From the NCBI GenBank assembly GCA_027625915.1, contig JANTQA010000026.1, positions 3,596,001 to 3,660,000 on the forward strand: a stretch of DNA of 64,000 nucleotides, written 5' to 3'. The notes under the pieces were generated by a model. That model had not been told where the DNA came from. It made no database searches and saw only the letters and a program-made list of their open reading frames with translations. This document shows, in pieces, positions 1 through 11,977 of the stretch. Position 1 is the stretch's first letter. Each line of letters starts with the position of its first letter. The DNA comes from Anaeramoeba flamelloides (taxonomy: Eukaryota; Metamonada; Anaeramoebidae). The position numbers and the translations under genes were made by a program.

Positions 1-278
1 GATAAGAAACAAATTTAAATTTAAAAAAGAAATCAAAAATCCATCTTAGAATTTTTAATTTTATCTCACCAAATTCAGCAATATCTTTAATTTGTAAGTT
101 AATGGCTAGAATACACATGACAAAAAAACCGTTGATAATTTTAATGGAAAAATAAATACAAAAGAATAAAATAAAATAAAAATTAACAAAAATATGTTAT
201 TAATATTTAACAAACCTTTTAATTAATCATTCAACAAACTTTTTTTATACAAATCTTTTGATATTTTGATAATCATAG

Positions 279-1149
279 TTCTTATGAATGTTATGATAAT
301 TTATGGTGTAATAATAATAAATGTCAAGAAGATAATACAGGGTCCAATTGTACAGATGGTACTGAATGTTATGGAGGAATTTGTGTAAATCAAAAATGTT
401 CTGTAATGAAAACTAATGGTGATTCATGCCAAGTAAATGCAGAATGCTATAGTAATAATTGTACTAGCGGCATTTGTCGAGGAAAACCTTTTAATACAGA
501 TTGTAGCCCATATAATTTGGGTGGTAATGATTGTGATAAGGGATTATATTGTGATTCACAAACAAGTAAATGTACACCTGAATTAACAGAAAACACAGAA
601 TGCTTTACACATTTAAGTCCATATTTTATGGAATGGAAATTAATTTGTCAAGCTGGTTATATTTGTGATCTAAATCTTCACAAAACAAGTGGAGTCTGTA
701 AAAAATACTTTTATGGTGGAGAAGGAGATAGCTGTGGAATGTCAGAAACTTGTCAATTAGGTTTAGCCTGCCAAGATGGAAAATGTTCAAAAACATTTAG
801 CAAATGTAATAAAAATTCTAAATTTTGTCCTTTTGGCTATAATTGTGAATGTAATCAAGATAAAAACACTGGTAATTGTATTCAGGTTGCAAATACAGAT
901 TGCCAAAGTGAAGCAAGTGTTTTAAATTTATGTCAAAGATATATGAATTGCCCATATGAACCTTTAGGTGGGAATGGTACTTGCATTTTTGAAAAATGTT
1001 ATGATCAACTTCGTGGATTTGAATGTTGCTTACAATTAAACAATGACGATAGTTATTTCCCTCATACTGGTATGAATTGCCAATCTTGTGGAAATATATA
1101 TCAATACTCTGGTGTTGGAGAATATTGTAATTTATTTGGAAATGCGTAA

Positions 1150-1180
<31 letters not shown>

Positions 1181-1266
1181 ATTTTTTTATTTTATTTTTT
1201 ATTTATATTAGACAAATTAATGTGACTTTTTTAATAATCATTCTTATTGATATTTTTTATTTTTGA
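279..1266 (+). CDS. Cysteine-rich secreted or anchored surface protein, 5' end missing
   Basis: Exon 279-1145 is open and codes for about 290 residues with many Cys in short blocks (CYDNLWC, CYSNNCTSGIC, CDKGLYCDSQTSKC, SCGMSETCQLGLACQDGKC). The spacing resembles small disulfide modules of the Dickkopf N-terminal/EB kind; the family is not certain. It is a close paralogue of the next gene at 2937-4017. The exon starts after an acceptor (ATAATCATAG) with one base finishing a codon, exactly as in the paralogue, so a 5' exon with start codon and signal peptide is expected upstream, perhaps outside the window. The unspliced frame stops at 1149, but a good donor (GTAAGG) at 1146 and an acceptor (ATTAG) at 1211 would add an 18-residue hydrophobic end (QINVTFLIIILIDIFYF after Ala), which looks like a GPI-anchor signal or tail anchor. 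Exons: 279-1145, 1212-1266. Function is unknown; a cell-surface or secreted role is inferred. Confidence 0.65.
1146..1211 (+). other. Predicted 66-nt intron, T-rich
   Basis: Begins GTAAGG, is almost pure T/A with a T run of about 27, and ends TTATATTAG. Removing it replaces the stop at 1147-1149 with a hydrophobic C-terminus ending at TGA 1264-1266. Leaving it in gives a protein ending GNA. Confidence 0.5.
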
Positions 1267-2936
1267 TTTAAGAGTTGATTATATTAAATGATTATTTTAC
1301 TTGTTAAATTTTTTTTTTTTTTTCCAAGAATTTTCAAAAAATTTAGATTTCAATTTGAGATTAACAAAAAATTGTTTTTTAGAACATAAAATTACAAACT
1401 CTTTATCAAATATTGATGAACACAATAATAAAATTAATATATATATATATATATATAAACTCCATTTCACTCAAAGGCGACCCGCTAAAAATGAAAAATT
1501 CACTTTTTTTTTAAGAAAAAACCAAACTAAGATTGTTTAGAAATAAGAGCAAAATTAAACTTCGAATTAGAGTTGAGATTCATAAAAGAAATACCTGAAC
1601 AAACCTTTAATTTCAAAAAAAAAAAATGTAAAAAAAATTTTTGGGCACCTTTCTTTGGAACGTCTAATGCAAAAATTCTCTATTTCTTTAGAATTTTTGA
1701 ATTGTTTACAATAAGATTTTTTAATTGTAAATGTCTTCATTTTTAAAGGAATTACAAAGGCTCAATTTTCTTAATGTTAATTTGGAGTATTAAACAGATT
1801 TTTTTTTTTCAAATTTAATTTTTTAAAAAAAAAAAAAAAAAAAAAAAACATAAAAAAAAAATAAAAAACATAAAAAGCAAAATACAAAAAAAAAAATTTT
1901 ACAATGTGAGAAACAAAGATCAAATTTAAAAATTGTAAAAAATGATTTTGATCGAAAAAATTGAAATTTTAGTTTGAGAAGAATAATGAATTAAAATCAT
2001 AGAATATGTTCTATATCTTCAATAAAACTGGGCTCCTTTGACTGAAAAAGAGTTTATATAACGATTAAAGAACTTTCTATCCTTCATTTATATACTAATA
2101 ATTGTTGATTTTTAAAAAGCAGTCAAAATATTTTTTTATTCACTCTTTATGTTCGCATATAAATACAGAACAATAAAAGAAAAAAAAAAAAAAAATGTTT
2201 TTTTTTATTTTGGAAAATGACCATTAATGATTTATTAATAAATTTTTTTTGAAAAATTTATTTGGATTGACAGAGTATCAAAAATGGTTTAATTGTTTAC
2301 GCTGTTGATTTCTGAATTATCTTTAATTAAAAAAAAAAAAATTTTGAATACTAAAACAAAATACGCTTCATAAATAAATTATGTATATTCTCGCAAACAT
2401 TTTTTGAAAAAAAAAAAAAGATAAAAATACCTAATAGTTGTGTTTCACAATAATTTAAAAATTTTAATACAAATTTTTTTCAAGAAAAAGAGTGTTATTA
2501 AATATTACAAATTAAAAAATATTATTGTTTTTAAAATTAAATTTCAGAAGGATAAATTAATTCAGAAAAAATAATTTAAAAAAAAATATAAAATTTTTGA
2601 AATTAAATTTTAAATCAAAAGAATTTTTTAAAATTTCCAAAAATTCTGTTTCAAATTAATCAATTTTTTTACAAGATTTTTTTTAACAAATACTCAAATT
2701 AAAAATGTAATTTTCCAAAAATATTACAGAAAAAAAAAAATGAAATATCTTTATAATCCATTTGAACTTCATCTAACTTGCTATTTAAAATTAAAATAAT
2801 TTATTTCTATTTTTGAAAATGAAGAAAAATAAAGGAAAAAAAAAAAAAAAATAATATTTTATTAATATCTAATGTACAATTTAATTATTAAAAAAAAAAA
2901 AAAAATTTTTTTATTAAACAAATGTATTAATTATAG
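1267..2936. other. Spacer between the two paralogues
   Basis: AT-rich, with long A and T runs and an (AT)n stretch near 1439-1455. It must hold the 3' end of the first gene and the promoter, and possibly a first exon with signal peptide, of the second. I could not pick that exon with confidence. A dispersed repeat lies at about 1945-2110. Confidence 0.4.
1945..2110 (+). repeat. Dispersed repeat, copy 1 (second copy at 22680-22835, minus)
   Basis: The stretch with TTGAAATTTTAGTTTGAGAA, then AGAATATGTTCTAT, then TTTGACTGAAAAAGAGTTTA recurs in reverse complement at 22680-22835 with scattered changes. The part TTTGACTGAAAA is also seen near 7359. No terminal repeats or coding remnant were made out. 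Confidence 0.5.
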
Positions 2937-4017
2937 ATATTGTTACGATAATTTATGGTGTAATAATAATATTAATCAATGTGAAGAAGATAATACTGGA
3001 TCCGATTGTAAATATGGAGTTGATTGTTATGGTGGTATTTGTGAAAATAACAAATGTTCTGGAATGAAAGATAATGGCGACAAATGTACATCCAATCAAG
3101 AGTGTTGGAGTAATGATTGTAATGGTGGCACATGCCAAGGCAAGGCTAAAGATCAAGATTGTGATCCTACTATTGTTGGTGGCCGAGATTGTGATAAAGG
3201 ATTATATTGCGATTCCCAAACTAAAAAGTGCCAAAAAGAACTAAGCAATGGCGAGGAATGCTCTAGCCATTTAAGTCCATATTTTGTTGAAATTGATAGT
3301 GTATGCGCTGATGGTTACTTGTGTGAACCAAGTAAAAGTGATTTTTCACAGGGCTATTGCCGAAAATATTTTTCTGGAGGTGAAGGAGATAGCTGTGGAA
3401 CTTCAAAATCTTGCCAATTAGGATTTGGTTGTCAAGATGGAAAATGTACCAAGCATATTTATTCTTGTGATTTAAAATCCAAAAATTGTCCATGGGGAAG
3501 TTATTGTAAATGCCATTCAAATCAGCTTTCTGGTGTATGTAAAGATAATATTAATGAAAATTGTCAAAACCAAGCCGATGATTATATTACATGTCTAATA
3601 ACAAATAAATGTGGTTCAACAACAGATTTTGTTTCTGGTACTTGTGAATATATCCATTGTTTTAAACAAATGCAAAATTTCCAATGCTGTTTAAGACAGG
3701 GATATGATACTTCTTATTTTGTAAATAAAGGAATTGATTGTAATATACCAACACCAACACCAACACCAACGCCAACACCATCAGCATCGCCATCAGCGTC
3801 ACCAACACCCACACACACACCAAATCCATCTCCATCCACTCTACCAACACCCACACGTACAACAAACATTAATAATAATACTAATTCAAATTTAAAACTT
3901 GGGTTTGGATTAGGAATCCCAATAGCACTGGTTTTAATCGTTATTGGATTTGTTTTATTTTCAAAAAAAATTGTAATTAGTAGAAGCAGACCACATCGTG
4001 AATATCAAGAACTGTAA
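2937..4017 (+). CDS. Cysteine-rich type I membrane protein with PT-rich stalk
   Basis: Paralogue of the gene at 279-1266, sharing the same Cys blocks (CYDNLWCNNN, CWSNDCNGGTC, CDKGLYCDSQTKKC, SCGTSKSCQLGFGCQDGKC). After about 260 residues of Cys-rich ectodomain comes a Pro/Thr/Ser stalk (about 3748-3865, PTPTPT repeats, likely O-glycosylated), then a membrane span (LGFGLGIPIALVLIVIGFVL, about 3896-3958), basic residues and a short cytosolic tail ending REYQEL. The YQEL is a possible YxxPhi sorting signal. An ATG at 2872 gives an open frame, but its first residues (MYNLIIKKKKKIFLL) are a translated A run and do not form a signal peptide. An acceptor TTATAG ending at 2936, in the same phase as in the paralogue, makes 2937 the likely exon start, with the signal peptide on an unseen upstream exon. 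A receptor or adhesion role is inferred only. Confidence 0.75.
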
Positions 4018-6118
4018 AGAATATTCATTGATAAATTTAAACAATTTATTTTTAAATATTAATTTTATTTATTTTTTTAAAATTAATTGACTCTTCAAAA
4101 TTATTTAATAATTAATAACTAAATCAAAAAAATAATAAAAAAAAAATAGACTATAAGTAACAAATAAATAATTTCTAATTATTTTTTTATTATTATTGTT
4201 TTTCTTCTTGTTATCTCGATTTATTACTTTCTTTAAAAATGGAATAATATATAAATTATTTATTCTTAAAGAAGTAGGTATATTTTACCAATTTCAAAAA
4301 TTTTAATAATCAGAACCTTAATGAAAACAGATTTTTTGAGTTCTCCCAGATATTGAAGCATTGAAATCAAAATATTCAACATCTGATCTATTTGTGAAAA
4401 GAAAATGAACCAAAAGTTAATTCAGAGTTTAATCTTTTAATATTTCCCTACGACCCAAAAAACACTAAAAATGGAAAACTGATCAAATACCTTCAATTAA
4501 AAAAATTAAAAAAACAAAATGAAAAAATGAAAATAAATTAAGTTTCCATTTAACTTTTTCTTGAAAACATTTTTTGCCAAAATCATTGAATTCAAACTTG
4601 GAATTATGTATATTTTTATATACACTATCTTTTTTTAACTCATTTACTAAAATAAATTCCAAATTATGGGGAATTTTATTTTCACAAAAGAGACTTATTT
4701 GGTCTTCAAATGTTTTTTTTTATTTTTAAATGGTAAAACTAAAAAAAAGTTCAACTAAAAAGATAAATCCTCTGGAAAAATATTCTAAATCAATACATTA
4801 ACTTATTCTTTTATTTCAAAATTTTTCTCAACCCCAATTTTTTTAAAAAAAATAAAAAAGTGCACACTAATTTCAAAAAATATTTTCGATATTCAAAAGT
4901 TTCGAGAGTTTTTATTCGAAAAAAAATTTATCATAGTGGTTAATTGAATTAAGTTACAAAGCTAATTTTCGAAATATATTAATCAGAAAAAAATAGTGCT
5001 TAATTTTATTAAGTACATATTTCAATTTTTTGAATATTTTTTTTTATTAAATTTTTTCTTTTATTAAATTAGGTTTTTAGATCGAGAAATGAGGTCTAGT
5101 GAAATTAATTTAAGAAAAGACCAACATAAAAAAAGACCTAAGAAAAGGTGTGTATTTGAAACGGGACTATCCCTTTCCGAACAAAACACAAAAGATTACC
5201 TTTCCAGATAAACTTGTTGAATCAAGACTGATTTAAAAAAAATCAACAAAATTTATATCTTTGAAGATTTTTTTCTTTCTTTTCTTCGTAATTTTGGTGA
5301 GAATAAACAGTTTATTGTCTTCAAATTCCTTCTATTATTCCTATTAATTATTTTTGAAGGAAAAAAAAATTTTTTTTTAAATTTGTTTAGAAAATACTCT
5401 GTTATCTATTGTTCTCAAAATAAGCAAAAAATAGAGAAAAATGTTAAAAGTTCGAAGGTAAAAGAGATTGAAAGATTGAAAACAAAAAAATAGTATCAAA
5501 AAGTTCATCTCAGCGAAATATGCAGTACAGTTTAAAAATAAAGAAACTGTTTCAAAATTATTTTGAGTTTTCAAATTGATGGAAAATAAATAATCATTAA
5601 AACAAAACAAATATAACCAATAAATTGTTATTTCTGTAGTAGAATATAAAATATATTGAGAATTTGTGAACAAAAACCAGGAATTAGATGAATAAAGGAA
5701 AAATAGGAATGAAAATTTCATTTTGGAAAGTCTATTGAAATAGAAAGTAATTATTTTCTCAAAAAATTTTCAAATAATAGTATTTTCACGAATTTTAAAT
5801 AAAAACAAGTAAAATATAAGTAATTGTATTAATATTTTACATATAATATCAAGAAATATATAATTTTTATTTATTTTTTTCTTGATCAATTTTTTTCATT
5901 TTTTTGATTCCTTTTTTTAAAAAATATTCAATAAATATATTCTTGGCAAATATCTTACCCCCTCTTTATTTATTGAAATATCCATTTATTTTGTTAAAGA
6001 ATTGATTTGAAAGATTCAATTTTCAATAACATGTCGGTGCATACAATTGGTAAAGTATTCCAACAAACATTTCTGGGAAAAAAGTAACAAATTTTAAACA
6101 TTTTTTTTAATATACCGC

Positions 6119-6307
6119 CAGTTCCACTTTTAAGACCCAAACTTTCCATGGAATTTAAGGTACAAAAAAATTCTCAAATTAAGGTATATAATTTGGAATT
6201 TTTTTTTTTACAATATATTTCATTAGAATTTAAATTTTGTTCATTAATTTGTGATTTTTTTTGTGCCTTAAATTTCGTTTAAATTTTGGGTCTTATAATG
6301 GAACTGA
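6119..6307. repeat. About 190-bp inverted-repeat (MITE-like) element, copy 1
   Basis: Ends are mutual inverted repeats: CAGTTCCACTTTTAAGACCC at the left and GGGTCTTATAATGGAACTG at the right; arms continue inward with AATTTAAGGTACAAAAAAA against TTTTTGTGCCTTAAATTTC. Two more copies are at 10381-10571 and 20479-20672. No coding capacity. Target duplication is not clear. Confidence 0.7.
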
Positions 6308-7379
6308 CTTTATTGATCATTAGGCAAACTTATTTTCATTGTTTTTTTTTTTTAATTTTAATAGTTAAAATTGGTTAAAAGAGATATTTTGAACTTTCTT
6401 AAAATTTTAGAATTTATTTCTGTTTTTTTGAATTTTATAAATATTAATTTTTTTAACGACAAATTGAAAGTAATTCTGTTACAAATGAAAAATAGTAAAT
6501 TTAAAAAAAAATTCTAGAGAATAAAGCATATATTAGCCATCAAAATTGTTATAAAACAAACAATAACATAATTAAAAATGTTTTTTATTGTTTTTTTTTA
6601 ATATTGAAATGTTGGGGTTGGTATTGAAAAAAAAATTTTGTTAAAAAAAAACTAAGAAAATTTAGATTACTTTGAGACTTTATTGAAGAAAAATAATTTC
6701 AGAAGGATGATGATTATTATAGTAATAATAATATTCTTTAAAAATTGTATAAGTATATTTAAAAAGTGTAAAAGAATTTTTTTTTGAAATTATCAATAAA
6801 ACAGTAGAAAATTTATAATTTTCCCCTTTCAAGTACTTTATTCAAATATATATAAACTTTGTTTCTGTCAATGAGGCCCAGCATTTTACACAAATATCAA
6901 ATATTTTTTTTTAAATTACCTGTGAAGATTAAATAAGAAATAATTAAAATAATACACGTCAAAGAATAGTTGATACCCTCCTAAATAAAACTAAAAAACC
7001 AATATATTTTCTTAAAAATTGAAAAACTCAAATTCTTTGTGTCACATTGAGAAAAACAACAAGTTTATTTTGATCCTCTATTGAAGATCATATAAAACAC
7101 CAATAGAAATCAAAATGATTTTTCTACAATCATTTGTGCTTTATCAATGACCTTAGAATAACATTTTTTTTATGAAGTGACTATCGATCTTGCAATAAGA
7201 AATTTTTTTGCAACTGAATTAGGTCACGAAAATAAAATCAAAAAAAACAAAAGTGTGAAAAAATGATTTCAATTTTGGAATTTTGTAAATAAATTTTTTC
7301 TTCTAATATCAATTTAAACCCTTTAAACACATGTAATTCACTCATAATAAACAACGCCTTTGACTGAAAATGGTTTACA

Positions 7380-7620
7380 AATATATGTATCACAGATATT
7401 ACAATTTTAAATCTGAAATGATCTATTTCGTAAATACTGTAGTCAAAATAAAGCGTGCAAAAAAATATAAAGCGTGTTTCAAAATAACAAGCGTGTTTTT
7501 TTGTTATAGAAAACCTATACATTAACCAATCAAAGAAACCAATAATAAACCCGAAAAAAATATGGTATTGGTTTCTTAAAGTTCTATTATTTAAAAAGAA
7601 ATTCTAAAAATAAAGGATCA
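7380..7620 (-). repeat. Dispersed repeat, copy 1 (second copy at 28240-28450, plus)
   Basis: Read on the minus strand, this matches 28240-28450 over about 200 bases: TTTTTAAATAATAGAACTTT, AATACCATATTT, GGTTTATT, TTTTGAAACACG and TAGTCAAAATAAA occur in the same order. A shorter related stretch with TTTTGAAACACGGATTATAG lies at 7840-7920. A minus-strand frame through it (7238-7522) is probably chance. Confidence 0.6.
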
Positions 7621-9103
7621 AATTGGAAAATTTATCTCAAAAAATAGAGTTAAATTTTAATAATAAAAAAAACAAAAAATTTCAAAAAAAATTGAGAATA
7701 TTATGGAAAATTTTCAACTATTTGTATTAATAATTTAAATTTTACTGAAAATAACCAGTACTTTACTTTCAAAATTGATTTGGGCTCAGGTATACTATTT
7801 GGTAGTAGATTGGATGTTGCCTTGGTACAAGAATAAAAAGAAGCACGGATAATATTTTGAAACACGGATTATAGTCGTTGTGCACGCATTATTTTGATCA
7901 CTGTCCATATTTATTTTTTTTTTTTGAAATTCAATAATATTTTTTATATTGAATTGAATTTACATCAATTAAATTTATAGAATATATGATCAAAAACCCA
8001 TAATTTCTATTTTGCTATAAATAATAATTATAAAAAAACTTCTAGTACATAAAATTGTCTAACTTTCTTCCATTTTAAAATTGCTAAATATGAGATATAC
8101 TAAGAAGACTCGCTTTTTTTATGAATCTCAATTTTGTTTCAAGAAATTTTAAAAAAAAATTAAGATTTAGTTTTGTTTTTTTTTTGGAAATTTAATATAT
8201 TTTTGGAAAACATGAACTCTTTATTCAAGTTAAAAATCATTCCAATAGTTTTGGGGTATTGTTTTCTTATTTGAACTCATGTAAATGGAAAATAATGGTA
8301 AATCTTTATCTTTGAAATTGATCTGCGATCAAATATCATCTCGTTATCTTTTTTTCAATTCTAAAATATTTCATTAATTGTGGCTTCTTAGCTCGCTCAA
8401 TATCACTAAAATATATTACAACAAAAAAGGATCAAAAAAATAAAGATCACAAATCCGAATCTATTATTTTATAAAGTATATTTGTTCAAAGAAGAATAAA
8501 AAATGAGGTGAAAATTTTTATTACTTTTGTTCTGAAAACATGAGAAAAGGTATTTTTGGGTTGTGTAAAAAAAAAATGATTATTAAGCCGAAAAATGTGA
8601 ATTAAGATTCTTAGTTTAATTGTGGTTGTAAATAGCTGAGTTTGTTTCTAAAGAAAAAGAGAAAAAAATTTCTTTGTTGTGATTAAAAAAAAAAAGAAAA
8701 GAGTTTCTTTTTTATAAATTTTTTTTTTTTTTCTTTTTGAAAAACATTGATCGGCGAATTATAAAAGAAAAAGATTCTCCGAAAAGTTGTTGGTTGAACT
8801 AAAATTAAAGTGGTTTTTTTTTATAATTGGTTTGTTCTAACAAACAAACAAAAATAACCAAAAACAAGAACAAAAACAAAAAAAAAAAAAAAAATAAAGT
8901 AACAAACGAATTACTAAAACATAATGAAGATTTTGTGTATTAAATATTTTTTTGTTTGTGAGAAAGATCTATCTCATAAAAATTCAAAGTGGCTTTGTCG
9001 TTAATCACCTTTTGAATTTTGTTTTTTTTAAAAAGATTTATTGTTTGAAAAATACTTTTTTTGCTTTAATCTTTTTTTCTTCTAATTTTTGTGAATTTGT
9101 AGG

Positions 9104-9214
9104 TTAAAGCTCTTCTTCAACTTTTTCTGCTCCAAGGAAAAATAATACGATGAGCCCAACAATTAGGATTCCTAAAAGGTTAACAAAAGCAAGTAATTGT
9201 GCATCAGTAATCAT
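9104..9214 (-). CDS. OST4: Oligosaccharyltransferase subunit OST4
   Basis: A 36-residue protein starting MITDAQLLAFVNLLGILIVG. Yeast Ost4 is 36 residues and human OST4 is 37, and both start M-I-[ST]-D-x-Q-L followed by one membrane span; this protein matches in length, start motif and topology. OST4 is a small ER membrane subunit that helps hold the STT3 catalytic subunit in the oligosaccharyltransferase complex for N-glycosylation. The span runs from about residue 8 to 28; the tail is acidic (GAEKVEEEL) where animal and yeast forms are basic or neutral. The DNA is less homopolymeric than its surroundings. The ATG directly follows an AG that could be the acceptor of a 5' UTR intron (see 9215-9329). 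Sequence seen directly; family assignment from the known motif. Confidence 0.88.
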   Translation of the reverse strand: MITDAQLLAFVNLLGILIVGLIVLFFLGAEKVEEEL

Positions 9215-9329
9215 CTTTTTAAATAGTTTTTTTCTAATTTATGCGAGTAAAAAATCAAAAAATGGGTTTAGAAAATATAATTTTAATGGGAAAATTTTAC
9301 GATGGAGAGAAAAGGAAAGTGTTACTTAC
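9215..9329 (-). other. Possible 5' UTR intron of OST4
   Basis: On the minus strand a strong donor GTAAGT begins at 9329 and an AG lies immediately before the OST4 start codon at 9214. The 115-nt span is otherwise AT-rich. RNA evidence is needed; the start codon call does not depend on it. Confidence 0.35.
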
Positions 9330-10380
9330 TCTGAAAATTCTTTGTGGAATAGTTGTCTACTTTTTAAGAAAAGTATTTAAGAATCTCCACTCTCAAATAG
9401 TTTTTTCTGATTTTTGAATTCTCAAAGGGAAAAATTTTTACTTCATTTGCAATCTCCTTTTTTTTTGAGAGTTTTGAAATTACCATCTACAAATTTAACA
9501 GTCACTGTTTTTCAAAGAAAAATCTGGAAAAGGAAGTGAAAATTTTTTACTCTTTATTATCCAGATGTCAGTAGAAATTATTATGAAAAAAATTTACTTT
9601 GATTCCAAAATAAACAATCAATTTGAACAAGGTTTATCTATTTTGTATTTTCGAGTTCTGAATCAGAAAGTTAATAGTCAATTGAAATCTTATAAAAAAA
9701 CACTTTAAGCCCATCCCAAAGGTAACAATTCTGTGATCTACAATCTTTTTTTGAATTATTATCAGGTAAAGTTAGTTTCATTTTTTCCCAATTGTCAAAG
9801 AAATTAACTAAACTAAAATAGTGATTGGAACTAAGTCATAAAAAATGGTAAATTATTCGTATTTGTGATTTTATAGTTCCAGATTGGTCCAATTGAATCT
9901 AATCTTAGTTTTGTTATTTAAATTTTATTTAAAAGAAAAAAGATTTTTAGGATATTGAAAAATAATTTTCAATAACTCCAAAACGTCCTTGTTTAACAAA
10001 AAGTATAAAATTGGAAATCAAATTCTTTGTTTGTGAATAATTTCAAAAATATACTCTTATTTTCCGGTTAAAAAAAGAAAATTTTTAGTTCAAATTCCCG
10101 AAAATCTTTTTTTATTTTGAATAATTCATAAAAAGACCCTAGAATATTTGTCAATATAGTTTAGAAATGATATTTTTAGACATTTAATTAAACTACAGTG
10201 GATGGACTCTAAGATATAATTTTTACTCAATTAATTTGATTATGGCAGTAATCATGAATATTCATTTTGGAAATTGAAATAAAAATTTACATTTATTAAT
10301 TGGAAAATAGCAGTATAATAAAACTTGAAACCGTTTATTATGTTTGAAAGGTATTAATTTGTAGTTTTTAAAGAGGAAAT

Positions 10381-10571
10381 TAGTTCCATTTTTAAGATAC
10401 AAACGTTTGACTAAAATTTAATACACTAAATAATCTTCAACCAAAGGAAAATATTTAGGAATTTTTATTTACAAGAATTAATAAATTAAAACTAGAATTT
10501 TGTTCTTTAAATTTGAGTTTTTTTTTTTCCTTTAATTTTGGTTTAAATTTTGTCCCTTAAAAGTAGAACTG
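10381..10571. repeat. About 190-bp inverted-repeat (MITE-like) element, copy 2
   Basis: Left end TAGTTCCATTTTTAAGATAC, right end CCCTTAAAAGTAGAACTG. Same family and length as 6119-6307, more diverged inside. Confidence 0.6.
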
Positions 10572-10819
10572 AATTTAATAATTCCAGGGTTTTTTTTATT
10601 TTATTTTATTTCTTTTCATCTTTCTCTTTCCTATTAAGTTTATTAGTTATATGATTAAATTTTGAATTATTTTTTTTAAAATAGGGGAAGTTAAGATTGT
10701 TAATTTTTTTTTTTATTATTTGAAATTATACTATTTTCAATTTATAATTCTGTTTTGTAAATCAAAACTAGTGTTTTTTTACTTGTTTTTTATATTTCAA
10801 AAATGTGTGTGTCAGTATA

Positions 10820-11199
10820 CTGGTGTAAATACCGAATGCTGTAAAAAATAGAGTTTTTACAATTCTCAAAATAAATAAAGAGTTTCTATAGATATTTATC
10901 TAAACTTTGGTAATAATAAAAATAATAACTGATTGTCTTAATAGACGAATAATAATTTTAATCAAAAAATCTTATGATGGATACAATTTTTCAATTTTTT
11001 TTAAAAAAAAATCATTATACAGAGCAAAATAATAATATTTGCCAAACAATTTTATATTGAAAACCCTCTGAGCTTAAAAATCAAAAAAGGGTTGTTACGT
11101 TTATTATTGCTAAAATTTGAATAAATTTCAGGAACTCTTTATTTATCTTGAAAATTTTAATAACTCTATTTTTTACGGCACTTCATATTTACACTTGTG
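10820..11199. mobile_element. 380-bp TIR element with possible TA flanks
   Basis: About 70-bp inverted ends: left GTGTAAATACCGAATGCTGT then AAAAAATAGAGTT and AAATAAATAAAGAGTT; right, as reverse complement, GTGTAAATATGAAGTGCCGT with the same continuation. TA is found on both sides (10818-10819, 11200-11201). No coding capacity, so a non-autonomous DNA element. Confidence 0.65.
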
Positions 11200-11934
11200 T
11201 AAACGGATTGAAAGTTTAAATTATTTATTTTAAAAATTCTATATTTCTCAGCTAATATTGTTACTGGTTTAATACAAAATATTTAAATAATCAAAATTCC
11301 AGATTATTGTTCATAGAATACATATTAAATAATTTTTTAAAGTAGCTATATCTTTCTTTTGATTTTTTCAGATTATCAACTATATTCAAACTTTTATTCA
11401 AATAAATACCTAAATATTTAAAATTTATAAAATTCTTTTGTAACAATTTTTGTTTTCTTTATTGATTTTACTTCAAATTGAGTTACAATTGAAATAAAAA
11501 ATTGAATTTTACTTAATAATTTAAAAGTTAATCATAAAATATATTTAATTATTCCAAAAGAAAAAATAAAGATTTTGAAAAATAAGGCTATTTACAAATT
11601 AAATATTTTATTTATTTATTTATATTATAATAAAAAAACTTTAAAAAAAAAAAAGGAAAAATAAAAATATAAAATAAAATTTCCTAAATAATTACTTTTT
11701 TAATTTTATATTTCTTTATATTCTTATTATTATTAATATTATTAATAATAATAGTAGTATTATTGTTATTGTTATTTATTCATTTAATTGTGTATGTTTT
11801 TATTTATTAATTGATTAGATAATCAAACAACCAACCAATAAATCATATTATTTAAAATTTTAATTTTTTTTTTTTTCCAAATTTACTCTATTAAAAAAAA
11901 AAAAAATTAATTCCAATGGATGAATATAATATTA

Positions 11935-11970
<36 letters not shown>

Positions 11971-11977
<7 letters not shown>

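Larger units (their letters stand above)
4018..9103. other. Gene-poor AT-rich region with short repeats
   Basis: No protein gene recognised. It contains the 190-bp inverted-repeat element at 6119-6307 and a dispersed repeat at 7380-7620 with a related piece at 7840-7920. Open frames on both strands (for example 5377-5721 minus) are low-complexity Phe/Leu/Ile strings expected by chance at this base composition. Confidence 0.45.
9330..11970. other. AT-rich spacer with two inverted-repeat elements
   Basis: Upstream of OST4 and downstream of the CH/PH gene. Holds the elements at 10381-10571 and 10820-11199; no gene recognised. A GAAAAGGAAGTGAAA stretch near 9528 resembles ones near 51389, 51453 and 51553. 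Confidence 0.45.

Noticed and set aside
5089-5211. 40-codon plus-strand frame starting MRSSEINLRKDQ with a basic patch
   Set aside because: No family recognised; a frame of this length is expected often by chance here.
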